Positions 15,120-24,500 of a stretch of 64,000 nt of DNA are shown here, one piece after another (the first letter of the stretch is position 1; every line of letters begins with the position of its first letter). Below the pieces are notes generated by a model. The model did not search any database, was not told where the DNA came from, and saw only the letters and a list, made by a program, of their open reading frames with translations. Made by a program: the position numbers and the translations under genes. The DNA comes from Dolichospermum compactum NIES-806 (GTDB lineage: Bacteria; Cyanobacteriota; Cyanobacteriia; Cyanobacteriales; Nostocaceae), in contig NZ_AP018316.1 of NCBI RefSeq assembly GCF_002368115.1, positions 392,522 to 456,521 on the forward strand. Direction: 5' to 3'.

Positions 15120-15193
15120 TCGGGATGACTGGATTCGAACCAGCGGCCCCTTCGTCCCGAACGAAGTGCGCTACCAAGCTGCGCCACATCCCG
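15120..15193 (-). tRNA. tRNA-Pro (anticodon CGG)
   Basis: 74 nt without encoded CCA. Acceptor arms CGGGATG/CATCCCG with discriminator A. D-arm GCGC-AGCTTGGTA-GCGC. Anticodon stem CTTCG/CGAAG around loop TTCGGGA, giving anticodon CGG. T-arm with GTTCGAATC. Very close to the E. coli proK pattern. The gene is intact although a CAST lies five bases from its 3' end, as expected of insertion downstream of the target. Confidence 0.95.
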
Positions 15194-15370
15194 CCACAAA
15201 AGCGGAAAATGCGGTCTTGGGGAGATCCCAAGTAGAGCAATTTTCCAAAAAAATGGCAATATAAATCTACAATACCACAATTAGTAACAAAATAACAAAC
15301 TTTTTCTCTTCTACAAAGGTCTTTGCTTGCTACCATAAGATTTGTATAACTAAAATGGTAAAATTAGACT

Positions 15371-16240
15371 GTGACTGTAAAACCAGACTGGTTGAGAGTG
15401 AAAGCACCTCAATGGGAGCGTGTTGGTAACGTTAAAGAGATTTTACGGGATTTAGCCCTGAATACTGTTTGCGAAGAAGCCTCCTGTCCCAATATTGGGG
15501 AATGCTTCAACGCGGGTACTGCCACATTTTTGATTATGGGTCCAGCTTGCACCAGGGCTTGTCCTTATTGTGACATTGACTTTGAAAAGAAACCCCAAGC
15601 ATTAGATCCCACCGAACCCACAAGACTAGCGAAAGCAGTGGAACGGATGCAGCTTAATCACGTCGTGATTACTTCCGTCAACCGAGATGATTTACCAGAT
15701 GGTGGTGCATCTCAGTTTGTCCACTGTATTAATGCTATTCATGAAGTTTCACCTCATACGACAATAGAAGTATTAATTCCCGACTTATGTGGTAATTGGC
15801 AAGCTTTAGAAATAATTCTCCAAGCGAAACCAGAAGTAATTAACCACAATACAGAAACCATTCCTCGCTTATATCGTCGTGTGCGTCCCCAGGGAAATTA
15901 CGATCGCACAATGGAATTATTACAACGTTCTCGGCAAATTTCTCCCACCACTTACACCAAATCTGGTATCATGGTCGGCTTAGGTGAAACAGATGCGGAA
16001 ATTCGCCAAGTTATGGCAGACCTACGAAGAGTAGATTGTGATATTTTGACAATTGGGCAATATCTCCAACCCAGTCAAAAACACTTACAAGTATCTGACT
16101 TCATCACACCAGAACAATTTGCCGCGTGGCAAACTTTTGGCGAAGAACTAGGATTTTTACAAGTTGTTTCTTCACCATTGACAAGAAGCTCCTATCATGC
16201 AGAGCAAGTCAGAGAATTAATGAAACGTTACCCCAGATAG
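15371..16240 (+). CDS. lipA: Lipoyl synthase (first copy)
   Basis: 289 residues from the GTG at 15371. A radical-SAM enzyme that inserts two sulfurs into protein-bound octanoyl groups to make lipoyl cofactors for 2-oxoacid dehydrogenases and the glycine cleavage system. The SAM cluster motif is C60-x3-C64-x2-C67, and the auxiliary cluster C34-x4-C39-x5-C45, with the C-terminal R-S-S-Y motif (LTRSSYHAEQ). A second, divergent lipA lies at 47497-48393. It is followed by an STRR and gpsA on the same strand. Confidence 0.95.
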   Translation: MTVKPDWLRVKAPQWERVGNVKEILRDLALNTVCEEASCPNIGECFNAGTATFLIMGPACTRACPYCDIDFEKKPQALDPTEPTRLAKAVERMQLNHVVITSVNRDDLPDGGASQFVHCINAIHEVSPHTTIEVLIPDLCGNWQALEIILQAKPEVINHNTETIPRLYRRVRPQGNYDRTMELLQRSRQISPTTYTKSGIMVGLGETDAEIRQVMADLRRVDCDILTIGQYLQPSQKHLQVSDFITPEQFAAWQTFGEELGFLQVVSSPLTRSSYHAEQVRELMKRYPR

Positions 16241-16360
16241 TCAGTTGTTCGTTGTCAGTGGTCAGTGGTCAGTTGTTCGTTGTCAGTTGTTCTACCCCAA
16301 TCACCAATCACCAATCACCAATTACCAATCACCAATTACCAATGACCAATCACCAATTAC
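16241..16360. repeat. STRR heptamer tracts across the gpsA start
   Basis: Two tandem-repeat types in series: TCAGTTG/TCAGTGG units (16241-16288), then at least eight CCAATCA/CCAATTA units (about 16296-16360). Such short tandemly repeated repetitive sequences are known from heterocystous cyanobacteria. The second tract runs through the gpsA start codon (a CCAATGA unit) into its first codons. Confidence 0.88.
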
Positions 16361-17313
16361 CAAATTTAAAATCTGTCGTTATTCTTGGTGCAGGGGCTTG
16401 GGGTACAGCTTTGGCCAAATTAGCAGCCATTAATGGTCATCAGGTGCATCTATGGTCACGTTCTGACTTCCAACCTCTAGAAAAAGTATTAGAGCATCAA
16501 AATGCTCAAATAATCTTGTCGGCTATTTCCATGAAAGGGGTGAGAGATGTGGCTTCTATGGTGCAGTGTTGGCCCCTATCTCCACAAAGAATCTTTGTCA
16601 CCGCAACTAAGGGACTAGAACCACACACTACATACACACCTTCGCAAATTTGGCAAGCAGCTTTTCCTGATCATCCAGTGGTGGTTTTATCAGGTCCCAA
16701 TCTATCCCAGGAAATTGCCCAGGAATTACCAGCGGCAACGGTAGTAGCAAGTAAAAATACCAATGCTGCCCAAACAGTCCAACTAGTATTTTCCTCCAGT
16801 CGCTTTCGTGTTTATACTAATCCTGACCCTGTGGGCGTAGAATTAGGGGGAACACTGAAAAATGTGATAGCGATCGCCGCAGGTGTATGTGATGGGTTAC
16901 ACTTAGGAACAAATGCCAAAGCTGCCTTAGTCACTCGTGGCTTAACCGAAATGGTGCGAATAGGTCAGATTTTAGGCGCGAAAACGGAAACATTTTATGG
17001 TTTATCCGGTCTAGGGGATTTATTAGCAACCTGCAACAGCCCCTTAAGTCGCAATTATCAAGTTGGTTATCAATTAGCCAATGGAAAAACGCTGCAAGGA
17101 GTTATGGCAAATCTTCCAGGCACAGCCGAAGGTGTGAACACTTGTCGGGTATTAATGGAAATCGCCCAACAACAAGGCATTGCTATTCCCATTACCGAGC
17201 AAGTATACCAACTGCTGGAAGGAGAAGTTACACCAAGACTTGCATTAGATAAACTGATGTTACGAGACATAAAGCCCGAATTTGATAATTTTCCTACAGA
17301 ACAAATATGGTAA
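16342..17313 (+). CDS. gpsA: Glycerol-3-phosphate dehydrogenase [NAD(P)+]
   Basis: 323 residues from the ATG at 16342. Reduces dihydroxyacetone phosphate to sn-glycerol-3-phosphate for phospholipid synthesis. N-terminal dinucleotide motif GAGAWG at 16-21, substrate-site block GGTLKNVIAIAAG with the conserved Lys, and GLGDLLATC further on. The first seven codons (TNHQLPN) are made of STRR heptamers. An open frame continues upstream to 16126 inside lipA, but no homology supports that extension. Confidence 0.93.
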   Translation: MTNHQLPNLKSVVILGAGAWGTALAKLAAINGHQVHLWSRSDFQPLEKVLEHQNAQIILSAISMKGVRDVASMVQCWPLSPQRIFVTATKGLEPHTTYTPSQIWQAAFPDHPVVVLSGPNLSQEIAQELPAATVVASKNTNAAQTVQLVFSSSRFRVYTNPDPVGVELGGTLKNVIAIAAGVCDGLHLGTNAKAALVTRGLTEMVRIGQILGAKTETFYGLSGLGDLLATCNSPLSRNYQVGYQLANGKTLQGVMANLPGTAEGVNTCRVLMEIAQQQGIAIPITEQVYQLLEGEVTPRLALDKLMLRDIKPEFDNFPTEQIW

Positions 17314-17582
17314 ATAGGGGGAGAAATGCTGATAGTTTGACACTCTCATGAATATCTTACCTATTCGGAGAGCAGTCACTAGAACTATGGAATAGAACCG
17401 CATATCAACAAGAGTCAAAGACCAGAAAAGCCGTTAGGCAGTTAGGTTTTTATACAGGTTCATTACCATTCCTGTTGTAAACAGGATAACACCATTGAGA
17501 GCAAAGATAACAAAACTTCGCGCACCTCAACCAATCTTCATGAAAAGAAAGACTCTATGCGGTTAAAACCGTGGTCAGTGAG

Positions 17583-17668
17583 CTTGCCGAACTGCACGAG
17601 TCGCTTATATCTCAGGTCTAAAGACACGCTCGCTTTACGCTTACCGGATGCTCTTGTAAGGTGTGCAA
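17583..17668. repeat. GTCGCTTATATCT(C/T)AGGTCTAAAG dispersed repeat, copy 1
   Basis: The core GGTCTAAAGACACG(C/T)TCGC continues into TTTACGCTTAC. It matches 45970-46056 with few differences, including the flanking GAGCTTG and CTTGTAAG. Both copies create a similar short open frame (CRLYLRSKDT) by chance. Confidence 0.75.
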
Positions 17669-18143
17669 TTGAAATTAAACGATTACCGCAAAATCCCTGG
17701 AAAAAATTTATCAAATTGTCAGGAAATTACTTTTTGAGTGATGTAAATATGACTATGTAGTTTATAAACATCATTACAACTAAATGTATGTTAATAAACA
17801 GTTAGAAAAATAACCGTCAATATCTTTAAACATGGTAATATTGACTAGGTAACTCCTAATGGAAACTCTGACTGAAGATTTGCAGAGCTATTTATTCAAT
17901 TACACAACTACTAGTAACGAACAACTCATTAAGAATGTATTTTTCTAACCCAGTACACTGTGGTGAAAATAACTATCCAGTTAAAACAGTCCAAAAGCTG
18001 ATAAATTAAGTTTTCTTCTCTTCGACATCTTTGGACTAGTACAAAGTTTTGCAAAGAATTGTACACTGAAGCCCAAACTATGTTATTTCATGACGAAATT
18101 ACGGAATAGCAACAGTTGATTAGCTGACCGTAATTTTAGCTGA

Positions 18144-18330
18144 CCGAAAAATTTTGGATTTTAGATTTTGGATTGGGAATTTTCGGTACAGGTTCCCTGC
18201 CCCTTCAGGGCGGAATTAATCAAAAATACTCGCTGCGCTGCGTACGCTTCGCTAACGCCAATCTAAAATCCTCAAACTCCACACTTTAGGTTGGAGTCAA
18301 TCCAAAATCGTAAATCCAAAATCTATTGAC
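18144..18330. repeat. CCGAAAA/TTTTCGG dispersed repeat, copy 2
   Basis: Starts CCGAAAAATTTTGGATTTTAG, closes with GGGAATTTTCGG, continues through a CCCCTTCAGGG hairpin, a GCTGCGCTGCG piece, and an ACTTTAGGTTGGAGT tail. The same order of modules occurs at 28341-28490. Confidence 0.8.
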
Positions 18331-18366
18331 CGTAATCTATTGTTAACTGGAGCCATTTGAGACATC

Positions 18367-19599
18367 ATGCCAGCAACATCTTTTTATAAAAATGCCGCCC
18401 ACGAAGGGCAAAATCCTAGTCCACCCTTGGATATTGAAATCAATAATGATGATTTGCCAGATTTAGATATGGCTGCTGTTGAGTCTGACTTAGCCTTAGC
18501 CGCGCAAACTAGCCGAAGTAGCACAGACTTGGTACGCCTCTATCTACAAGAAATTGGTCGAGTCCGCTTGTTAGGAAGAGATGAGGAAGTTGCTGAAGCC
18601 CAAAAAGTACAGCGATATTTACGGATGAGGTTATTGCTTAGTGCTGCTGCCACTGAGGGAGACGCTGTAATTGCCCCTTATGCGCGGTTAATGGAGGTAC
18701 AGGAGCGGTTGACATCAGAACTAGGACACCGCCCTTCTTTGGAACGGTGGGCGACTACTGCGGGGATAAATTTACCTGATCTCAAGCCGACTTTAGCCAA
18801 TGGGAAAAGACGCTGGGCCGAAATTGCTAATTTAACAGTAGAAGAACTAGAACAAGTTCAAGCTCAAGGACTACAAGCCAAATCGCACATGATTAAGGCG
18901 AATTTGCGTTTAGTGGTATCTGTTGCCAAAAAGTACCAAAATCGGGGTTTGGAATTGTTGGATTTGGTGCAAGAAGGGACTTTAGGTTTAGAACGGGCCG
19001 TTGAGAAGTTTGATCCTACAAAGGGTTATCGTTTTAGTACCTATGCTTACTGGTGGATTCGTCAAGGCATTACCAGAGCGATCGCTACTTCTAGCCGCAC
19101 TATTCGCCTACCGGTCCATATTACCGAAAAGCTCAACAAAATTAAAAAGGCGCAACGGAAAATTGCCCAAGAAAAAGGTCGCACTCCGACTTTAGAAGAC
19201 CTAGCCATTGAGTTGGATATGACAGCTATCCAAGTCCGGGAAGTGTTATTGAGAGTTCCTCGGTCTGTGTCCTTGGAAACGAAGGTAGGGAAGGATAAAG
19301 ATACTGAATTAGGCGAATTGCTGGAGACTGATACGATTACGCCAGAGGAGATGTTAATGCGAGAATCTTTACATAAGGATTTGCATAATCTTCTTGATGA
19401 TTTAACCAGTCGAGAACGGGATGTTATCTCGATGCGCTTTGGCTTGTCCGATGGTCATGCTTACTCTTTAGCAGAAATTGGTCGCGCCCTTGATTTATCA
19501 CGGGAAAGGGTCAGACAAATTGAATCCAAGGCTTTACAAAAACTCCGCCAACCCAAACGTCGTAATCTCATCCGCGACTATCTAGAGTCGTTAAGTTAG
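18367..19599 (+). CDS. sigC: Group 2 RNA polymerase sigma factor, probably SigC
   Basis: 410 residues. Region 1.2 (STDLVRLYLQEIGRVRLL), region 2 with the -10 recognition helix (KYQNRGLELLDLVQEGTLGL, YAYWWIRQGITRAI), region 3, and region 4.2 (SLAEIGRALDLSRERVRQIE) are all present. The long region 1.1 of a primary sigma is lacking, so it is a non-essential group 2 factor. The N-terminus MPATSFYKNAA and the adjacent furA match what I recall for SigC (all1692) beside furA (all1691) in Nostoc PCC 7120. The assignment to SigC rests on that synteny. Confidence 0.85.
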   Translation: MPATSFYKNAAHEGQNPSPPLDIEINNDDLPDLDMAAVESDLALAAQTSRSSTDLVRLYLQEIGRVRLLGRDEEVAEAQKVQRYLRMRLLLSAAATEGDAVIAPYARLMEVQERLTSELGHRPSLERWATTAGINLPDLKPTLANGKRRWAEIANLTVEELEQVQAQGLQAKSHMIKANLRLVVSVAKKYQNRGLELLDLVQEGTLGLERAVEKFDPTKGYRFSTYAYWWIRQGITRAIATSSRTIRLPVHITEKLNKIKKAQRKIAQEKGRTPTLEDLAIELDMTAIQVREVLLRVPRSVSLETKVGKDKDTELGELLETDTITPEEMLMRESLHKDLHNLLDDLTSRERDVISMRFGLSDGHAYSLAEIGRALDLSRERVRQIESKALQKLRQPKRRNLIRDYLESLS

Positions 19600-19818
19600 A
19601 AGGCAACTGGGAATTTTAGATTTTAGATTTTAGATTAAAAAAATTTGGTACGGGTCTGAGTCCGCTACTGACGGAAAAATCCTCAATCCAAAATCCAAAA
19701 TCGTCAATCCAAAATCGAGTGGCAACCAGCAAATATTCTCAATAAGCAGCGATTGTTGCAAATCAAGCCAAATATTTGTTATATTCTCAATTAATGAGCT
19801 TTGTTGAGAAAATTTACT

Positions 19819-20274
19819 ATGACTGTCTACACAACTGGTTCACTTAAAGCAGAATTAAACGACCGTGGCTGGCGTTTAACTCCACAGCGCGAAACAATTC
19901 TACATATTTTTCAGGAACTCCCGCAAGGCGAACATTTAAGTGCAGAGGACCTATATCATCGTTTAGAAACTGATGGTGAAGGGATTAGTTTATCAACTAT
20001 TTATCGCACTTTAAAGTTAATGGCGAGAATGGGGATTTTGCGGGAGTTAGAATTGGGTGAGGGGCATAAACATTATGAAATTAATCAGCCTTATCCCCAT
20101 CACCACCATCACCTCATTTGTGTTCGCTGTAATTCGACTATTGAGTTTAAGAATGACTCAGTTTTAAAGATTGGCGGGAAAACAGCGCAAAAAGAGGGGT
20201 TTCATTTATTAGATTGTCAAATGACAATTCATGCTGTGTGTCCTAAGTGTCAAAGAGCATTGATGCCGCTTTAG
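19819..20274 (+). CDS. furA: Ferric uptake regulator FurA
   Basis: 151 residues from the ATG at 19819, the same length I recall for Anabaena FurA. A TTG six codons upstream is not needed. Winged-helix DNA-binding domain (LTPQRETILHIF, SLSTIYRTLKLM), the HHHHH metal region at 94-98, and cysteines C101, C104, C133, C141 and C144. It represses iron acquisition when Fe2+ is bound and also links to nitrogen and redox control in Anabaena. It follows sigC after 219 bp. The convergent gene at 20494-21510 can produce antisense RNA over it. Confidence 0.95.
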   Translation: MTVYTTGSLKAELNDRGWRLTPQRETILHIFQELPQGEHLSAEDLYHRLETDGEGISLSTIYRTLKLMARMGILRELELGEGHKHYEINQPYPHHHHHLICVRCNSTIEFKNDSVLKIGGKTAQKEGFHLLDCQMTIHAVCPKCQRALMPL

Positions 20275-20400
20275 TCATTGATCATGGATAATTAGCAATT
20301 ACCAGTCTTAATTTAGATGGCTAAGAACTTTAGATGATAGGGATAGACATCTACAATCCTGGAGGATGAATCAAGTCGTGGGGAATCTGATGATATGGAG

Positions 20401-20430
20401 AAAGCGGGAATTAAAAACTTCCGCTTTTAA
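20401..20430. terminator. Possible bidirectional terminator between furA and the convergent gene
   Basis: AAAGCGG and CCGCTTT arms separated by an AT-rich loop, followed by TTAAT. It lies between two convergent genes. The stem is only seven bp, so termination would be leaky. Confidence 0.4.
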
Positions 20431-20493
20431 TATAGCGGTATGCACTTGAATGAGATACAGAATTTACAGTAAAAGCCATCCGGTAAGAGATTC

Positions 20494-21510
20494 TTACCTC
20501 CTGACTCCCCCTATATCTTTGAGACTGATACCATAAAATTCTTGAGCGCGACTAATTGCTTTTTTGGTATCAGATGCCATCATGCCGTTGATTTGACCCT
20601 TATAGAAACCTTTTTTCTGTAGTCGTCTTTGGATTTCTAGGGTGGTGAAATCACTTTTGGTGGAGTTCTTAACTAAACTATGTAACTTAGAACGGGTGGT
20701 TTGTCCAGCTAGGCCATTGATTTCTAGTTTGTATTGTTTTTGAAAGCGTTTGACGGCATCAACTGTGTTAGAACCATAGTAACCATTGGGCTGATTTTGG
20801 AGAAATCCGGCGGTGATTAGTTGTTCTTGGAGAATTCTGACGGCTTCACCGCGATCGCCTAAACTAAGTATATCTGGGTGATCTGATTTTTGAGAAGTAG
20901 TTGTTTGATTTTCATCGGTGACTGCTGGTAATTTGGCTAATGTGGATTTACCGACAACACCATCAACTGTGAGTTGATAAGCTTTTTGGAATCGTTTTAC
21001 CGCTTCTTGAGTAATTGGACCAAAAATGCCTGTGGAATTACCATAATAAAAACCAGCGATTTTCAAGCGTTCTTGTAAAACTTTGACATCTGCACCTTCA
21101 TCACCTTTGCTGAGGAGATTGGGGTTTTTGCGCTTGTTACTCACGGAAATAATATTATTTGGGGTAGTAGTGGTTATTGGGGCTGTACTGATAATTTGGT
21201 TATTGGTGGTTTCAATTTGAGATATTTCGTTTTGTTCGAGATTGTTGGTTTCAACTTGGGATATCCAATTTTGTTCGAGATGGTTTACGGTAGCAGCGTT
21301 ATCATTTTTTTCTAAGGCGAAAACACTACTAACATTATTCAAAATAGATACAGTTAAAGCCACGGGAATCATGTATTTCCACGCACTACCAGAAAAGAGT
21401 TGCCAATTTGGTGTGGCTGCTGTTTTAAATAAAGAACTGAGGGATATTAACTCAGTGGTTTCTTCGTCTTGATTGGCAAAAGCTAAATGTAAATACGCAA
21501 GATTTTCCAT
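20494..21510 (-). CDS. Peptidoglycan-binding domain protein (alr1690-like)
   Basis: 338 residues. A single membrane segment near 45-65 (MIPVALTVSILNNVSSVFAL) is followed by an Asn/Thr-rich linker and three PG_binding_1-type repeats: about residues 133-195 (LLSKGDEGADVKVLQERL), 213-278 (ILSLGDRGEAVRILQEQL) and 287-333 (degenerate). It probably anchors to cell wall peptidoglycan. It points at furA. In Nostoc 7120 the equivalent gene alr1690 is co-transcribed with the antisense RNA alpha-furA, so the same may hold here. Confidence 0.85.
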   Translation of the reverse strand: MENLAYLHLAFANQDEETTELISLSSLFKTAATPNWQLFSGSAWKYMIPVALTVSILNNVSSVFALEKNDNAATVNHLEQNWISQVETNNLEQNEISQIETTNNQIISTAPITTTTPNNIISVSNKRKNPNLLSKGDEGADVKVLQERLKIAGFYYGNSTGIFGPITQEAVKRFQKAYQLTVDGVVGKSTLAKLPAVTDENQTTTSQKSDHPDILSLGDRGEAVRILQEQLITAGFLQNQPNGYYGSNTVDAVKRFQKQYKLEINGLAGQTTRSKLHSLVKNSTKSDFTTLEIQRRLQKKGFYKGQINGMMASDTKKAISRAQEFYGISLKDIGGVRR

Positions 21511-21529
21511 ATCCAGTTCCTAAATGAAA

Positions 21530-24500
21530 TTATTTTTCTTCGATAGTTGCTTCCGCTTGATGCACCAAATTGCGGAGGTTTTCGAGGGTTTGTATATTCA
21601 CATCCTGCCATAAGCCGCGTTGGTTAGCTTCTAGTAATCTTTCTGCAATATCGCGTAATGCCCAGGGATTCTTGTCATGAATAAACTCACAAACGGTAGG
21701 ATTTTCTAAGTAGGCTTCGACGACACCTTGATACATATAATCTTCAATACATTGGGCGGTAGCATCATAAGCGAAGAGAAAATCTACGGTTGCAGCCATT
21801 TCAAATGCACCTTTATATCCATGACGCATGACTCCAGCTATCCATTTAGGATTAACGACGCGGGAACGATAAACCCTGGCAATTTCAGCACTAAGTTGAC
21901 GGATTTTGGGCTGGGATGTGTTGGAATTATCGCCAAAGTAGGTTTGGGGATTTTTACCTTGGAGGGAACGCACGGCTGCGGTTAAACCACCCTGGAATTG
22001 ATAATAATCGTCGGAATCGAGTAAATCGTGTTCTCGGTTGTCTTGATTGTGGAGGATGATTTGCATTTGCTTTAGGCGTTGTGCAAAGGCTTCTGCATTT
22101 TTATTCCCTGTTTCCTCACTAGAAGAATAGGCGTAAGCACTCCAATTTGTGTAAGCTTGGGCTAAGTCCTGATCATTTTCCCAGTTTTGGGAGGCGATGA
22201 GTCCCTGGAGTCCGGCACCATAAGCCCCTGGTTTTGAACCAAAAACACGATATTGCGATCGTTCTTGGGCTACTTCTAAAGATAAACCTTCTTGAGTCCA
22301 TTGTTCCGTTTCTTGACGAACTGTATCTGCTAGGGGATTTTGATCCGGTGGTTCATCTAAAGCGGAAACGGCTTTCACTGCTTGATCAAATAAAGCGATT
22401 AAATTGGGGAAAGCATCCCGGAAAAACCCGGAAATTCGCAAGGTGACATCAACACGGGGACGACCGACAATTGATAAGGGTAAAATTTCAAAATCTACTA
22501 CTCGTCGCGCTGCACCATCCCAAACGGGTTGCACACCGAGTAAGGCTAAAGCTTCGGCTATGTCATCACCACCAGTCCGCATGGTAGCTGTTCCCCATAC
22601 GGATAAACCCAGGGTTTGGGGATATTCTCCATGTTCTTGGGTGTAGGTTTCAATCAGGGTTTCAGCGGCTTTTCTGCCGATATCCCAGGCGGTTTCTGTG
22701 GGTATGGCACGAATATCAACGGCGTAAAAGTTTTTGCCTGTGGGTAGGACTTCGGGGCGACCGCGTGTAGGTGCGCCAGAAGCCCCGCTAGGAACGTATT
22801 TGCCGTCAAGTCCTCGTAAGAGGTTGGTGGTTTCTTGATTGGTTTGTCGTAGGGCTGGAAGGAGTTTGTCGCTGATCCAATCCGTAGGGGCGCAGGGCCT
22901 GCGCCCAGAGATAACTTCTTCTACTAAATGGGCGGCTTCTATTTCTAGGAGTTCGACGACATCGCCGATGATGTGGCAGGATTTAAGTCTCTCGCAGAGG
23001 CGCAGAGGCGCAGAGAGGGGGGTGGAAAAGTCGTCGGTGAGGGGGTCTATGTCTATTTGCCATTGTTGGGCTATGGCGCGGGTAATGCCGATATAATAGC
23101 GGTTGGGGATGCGGGCGATCGCTACTATGATGTCTCGCAATTGTGTTCCTTGGGGACATTGACCAAATATGTGCAAGCCGTCGCGGATTTGGGCTTCTTT
23201 AAGTTCGCATAAGTAACCGTCTAGGGAGTTTAAAATTAAGGTTTCAAAGTTGGCAATGTCTTGGGGGTTGGTAATTCCTAAGTCTTTGTAAAGGTTTTCT
23301 TTGATGACGAGTTCTTGAATGCGATCGCGTATTGTTGGTAATCTGGAAGGATCTAAACTTTCGGCTTCGTAATATTCATCAATTAGGTTTTCTACTTGTT
23401 GCAATGGTCCATATAATTCGGCGCGTGTCATTGGTGGGGTGAGGTGATCAATGATGACGGCTTGGGCGCGTCTTTTTGCTTGCGAACCTTCTCCAGGATC
23501 ATTGACAATAAATGGATATAAATGGGGCATTGGTCCGAAGGCAATTTCTGGATAACAAGTGTTAGATAAGGCGACACTTTTTCCAGGTAGCCATTCTAAG
23601 TTGCCATGTTTGCCAACATGAACTATGGCATCAGCAGCAAAAGATTCACGCACCCAATAATAAAAGGCCAAATAATTATGTGTTGGTTCTAAATCTGGGG
23701 CATGATAATTTAAACTAGGATCAATATCGTAACCTCGTGATGGTTGAATACCGACAAAAACGTTACCAAATTGAATTCCAGAAACCGCCCAATTTTGGAT
23801 TTTGGATTTTGGATTTTGGATTGCATCTAAAATAGGTTGTCCCCAACGATCAATAATTTGTTTTTGGATTATTTCTGGTAGGGTAGAAAAATAGTTTTGA
23901 TATTCTGCTGCTGACAAACTTTGATTTATTGGTTTCCAGTCTTTTCCTTCAGGATCATTGGTAACGCTAGATGTGAGAATTTGAATTAATTCGTCTCCAG
24001 TTTCGGGAATAGTTCCTAATTCATAACCAGCTAATTTTAAGGCTTTGAGAATTTCTACACAACTGGCAGGAGTGTCCAGTCCTACGCCGTTGGCGAGCCG
24101 TCCGTTGGTGTTGGGGTAATTTGCTAAAATTAGAGCTATGCGGCGTTCTTGGGGTGTTTTTACCCGCAATCGTACCCAGTTTGCAGCCAGTTGGGTAACG
24201 AATTCAGTGCGATCGCTCACGGGTTCATAAACTACCACGTCGGTTTCTAATTTATTATTCCGAGTTTGTAAGGTTTTGAAAGACACAGCCCGACTAATAA
24301 TTCGCCCATCTACTTCTGGTAATGCCACATTTATGGCAATATCACGAGGTGTTAAACCTTGTGATTCTGATTCCCATTGTTCAACAGAACTAGCACAAAG
24401 AATTACTTGCAAAACCGGAACATTTAATTTTTCCCAAAGTTCAGTTTGCGGCGTTTCTGTTTCCAAACTTGCTAGAGAAAAACTGGTGGTATTCATTAAC

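Larger units (their letters stand above)
17314..18366. other. Long non-coding stretch before sigC
   Basis: More than 1 kb without a convincing gene. Contents: a dispersed repeat (17583-17668), a CCGAAAA-family repeat (18144-18330) and unremarkable AT-rich DNA. The sigC promoter must lie here but I cannot place a -10/-35 pair with confidence. The 67-codon open frame at 17557-17760 is repeat DNA, not a gene. Confidence 0.5.

Noticed and set aside
16126..16341. Longer gpsA start inside lipA
   Set aside because: The extension is STRR-encoded and out-of-frame lipA sequence; the dinucleotide motif position fits the ATG at 16342.
17557..17760. 67-codon open frame upstream of sigC
   Set aside because: It is built on a dispersed repeat that also creates a similar frame at 45936-46118; no family resemblance outside the shared repeat.
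22742..22800. Fifth in-frame repeat insert in cobN (SGAPTRGRPEVLPTG)
   Set aside because: This text is a conserved CobN motif as I know the family, not repeat-derived.
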